Under the pieces are notes generated by a model. The model saw only the letters and a list, made by a program, of their open reading frames with translations, did no database searches and was not told the DNA's origin. Positions 6,787-7,568 of a stretch of DNA of 7,568 bases are shown here, piece after piece. Origin of the DNA: an uncultured Clostridia bacterium (lineage in GTDB: Bacteria > Bacillota > Clostridia > Oscillospirales > CAG-272); NCBI GenBank assembly GCA_937895775.1, contig CALBLD010000269.1, positions 1 through 7,568 on the forward strand, read 5' to 3'. Every line of letters starts with the position of its first letter. Positions within the stretch are counted from its first letter, which is position 1. The translations under genes and the position numbers were made by a program.

Positions 6787-7568
6787 TCAGTTGTCCTCGT
6801 CGGCATCAATGTCGGGTGCGGTTGCGGGCGGATCACCGAGGAGAGTGCTTCCGTATTCGTTCATAAGCTCGTTTATTTCACTGTTTTTCAGGATGATCTC
6901 AACCGTACCCTCGGTGGCGGGAGCAATCATCGAAGGAGGAAAGACAATAAGAATGTCGCCCGAACCGATCAGCCAGCAGTTTTTTATGCCGTTTGCGGCA
7001 AGAGCTTCATAGTTTCGGTAGAGCGGCTTGCCGCAGGACGCAAGCTTTTCGTTCACAAGCGATATAAGTTTGTCCGAAAGACCGCCCGTGAAAAGGGTTG
7101 ACAGATCGACCGCAAACCCCGCCTTGAGATCAATGACCGAGCATATAAGCGTGTGATTTGTCTGTCCGTCCGAGTTGACCTCGGTGATCGAATAGAGAAT
7201 GCTTGCATAGTCGGACGAAAAACCGGTAAGAGTATAGGATGCCGCAAATTTTGACGTTCCGAATGATGTGTACCCGTTTTTGCGGTCTGACAGCACAGAA
7301 TCGGCAAGCCGCTGTATACGGCGTTCGATTTCGGATTTTGTTTTGTTCAGTGTCTCGTTTACCGAAAGTTCCGCAGCGTTTTCGCTGTTGAAACTGATCG
7401 TCGGAAGAGTGAGAGTGACCTTTACAAGCACACTTCCGTCATCTCCGACAACATTGTAGGTACTGCCCGACGGATGTACGCCGATGTCGTTTTCGGTAAT
7501 ATCCATGATCGACGGATATCTGTGAAAAATGTCCGGATATGTCACCTCGGATACGGGGTATGTAAGCC
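6787..7568 (-). CDS. DUF3298/RsiV-like extracytoplasmic domain protein, 5'-truncated by window edge
   Basis: Only the C-terminal 259 residues are visible. The frame is open to the right edge, so the real start, and any signal peptide or membrane anchor, lies outside. A GTG at 7545 is in frame but has no convincing ribosome binding site and is probably an internal valine. The layout resembles DUF4163 followed by DUF3298, as in RsiV-type anti-sigma factors and the non-catalytic part of PdaC. A strand TLTLPTISFNSENAAELSVNETL leads into a helix (KSEIERRIQRLADSV), then paired strands (SYTLTGFSSDYASILYSIT), then DLKAGFAVDLSTLFTGG. The C-terminal block WLIGSGDILIVFPPSMIAPATEGTVEIIL matches the DUF3298 pattern in which the chain approaches a P-x-x-IAP-x-x-x-G turn. 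The protein ends in an acidic tail (DIDADEDN). It is probably an extracytoplasmic domain; whether it regulates a sigma factor or binds envelope glycans cannot be told here. It is followed closely by DUF951 and yfhO. Confidence 0.75.
   Translation of the reverse strand, partial: LTYPVSEVTYPDIFHRYPSIMDITENDIGVHPSGSTYNVVGDDGSVLVKVTLTLPTISFNSENAAELSVNETLNKTKSEIERRIQRLADSVLSDRKNGYTSFGTSKFAASYTLTGFSSDYASILYSITEVNSDGQTNHTLICSVIDLKAGFAVDLSTLFTGGLSDKLISLVNEKLASCGKPLYRNYEALAANGIKNCWLIGSGDILIVFPPSMIAPATEGTVEIILKNSEINELMNEYGSTLLGDPPATAPDIDADEDN

Noticed and set aside
7543..7545. GTG as the start of the DUF3298-like gene
   Set aside because: The frame continues open to the window edge (LTYPVSE precedes it) and no Shine-Dalgarno is visible, and an extracytoplasmic domain protein would need a signal peptide or anchor that is not present after this GTG.

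Overview
The window reads as an ordinary stretch of Firmicutes chromosome, probably from a Clostridia-type bacterium. GC content is about half by eye. The evidence is a YfhO-family polytopic membrane protein, a small DUF951 protein, a DUF3298/RsiV-like domain protein, strong AAAGGAG ribosome binding sites, and a two-component system followed by an FtsX-type ABC exporter. Every supported gene lies on the minus strand, so the biological order runs from high to low coordinates. There is no sign of mobile elements, CRISPR or RNA genes, and no gene-free stretch as long as 300 bases.

Upstream transcription unit (7568 to about 3470): a DUF3298/DUF4163-like extracytoplasmic domain protein whose start is outside the window, a 74-residue DUF951 protein, and a 1004-residue YfhO-family membrane protein. 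Gaps between them are 8-12 bases, so they are probably co-transcribed. The unit closes with a strong intrinsic terminator (3470-3518). YfhO proteins are GT-C-like and linked to sugar decoration of envelope polymers, so this half is probably a cell-envelope locus.

Downstream transcription unit (about 3453 to 1, running off the left edge): a perfect consensus sigma-A promoter (TTGACA, 17-base spacer, TATAAT), then an OmpR/PhoB-family response regulator, a two-TM histidine kinase with almost no extracytoplasmic loop, a MacB/LolD-type ABC ATPase, and the N-terminal 312 residues of an FtsX/MacB-type permease. This is the usual layout of an envelope-stress or antimicrobial-peptide sensing and export module. 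The regulator and kinase genes are one base apart, and the ATPase and permease genes overlap by ATGA.

The most interesting non-coding element lies in the 95-base gap between kinase and ATPase genes. It is a long palindrome built of 6-base units repeating every 11 bases (CTGTCA-N5-CTGTCA), the half-site spacing used by PhoB/OmpR regulators. It ends 11 bases upstream of a TATAAT box that has no recognisable -35. This suggests that the response regulator activates the transporter genes from an internal promoter while its own operon is driven constitutively. The same palindrome would fold as a strong RNA hairpin in the read-through transcript, so it may also act as a terminator or attenuator. No wholly new system is evident; the novelty, if any, is in this regulatory element.
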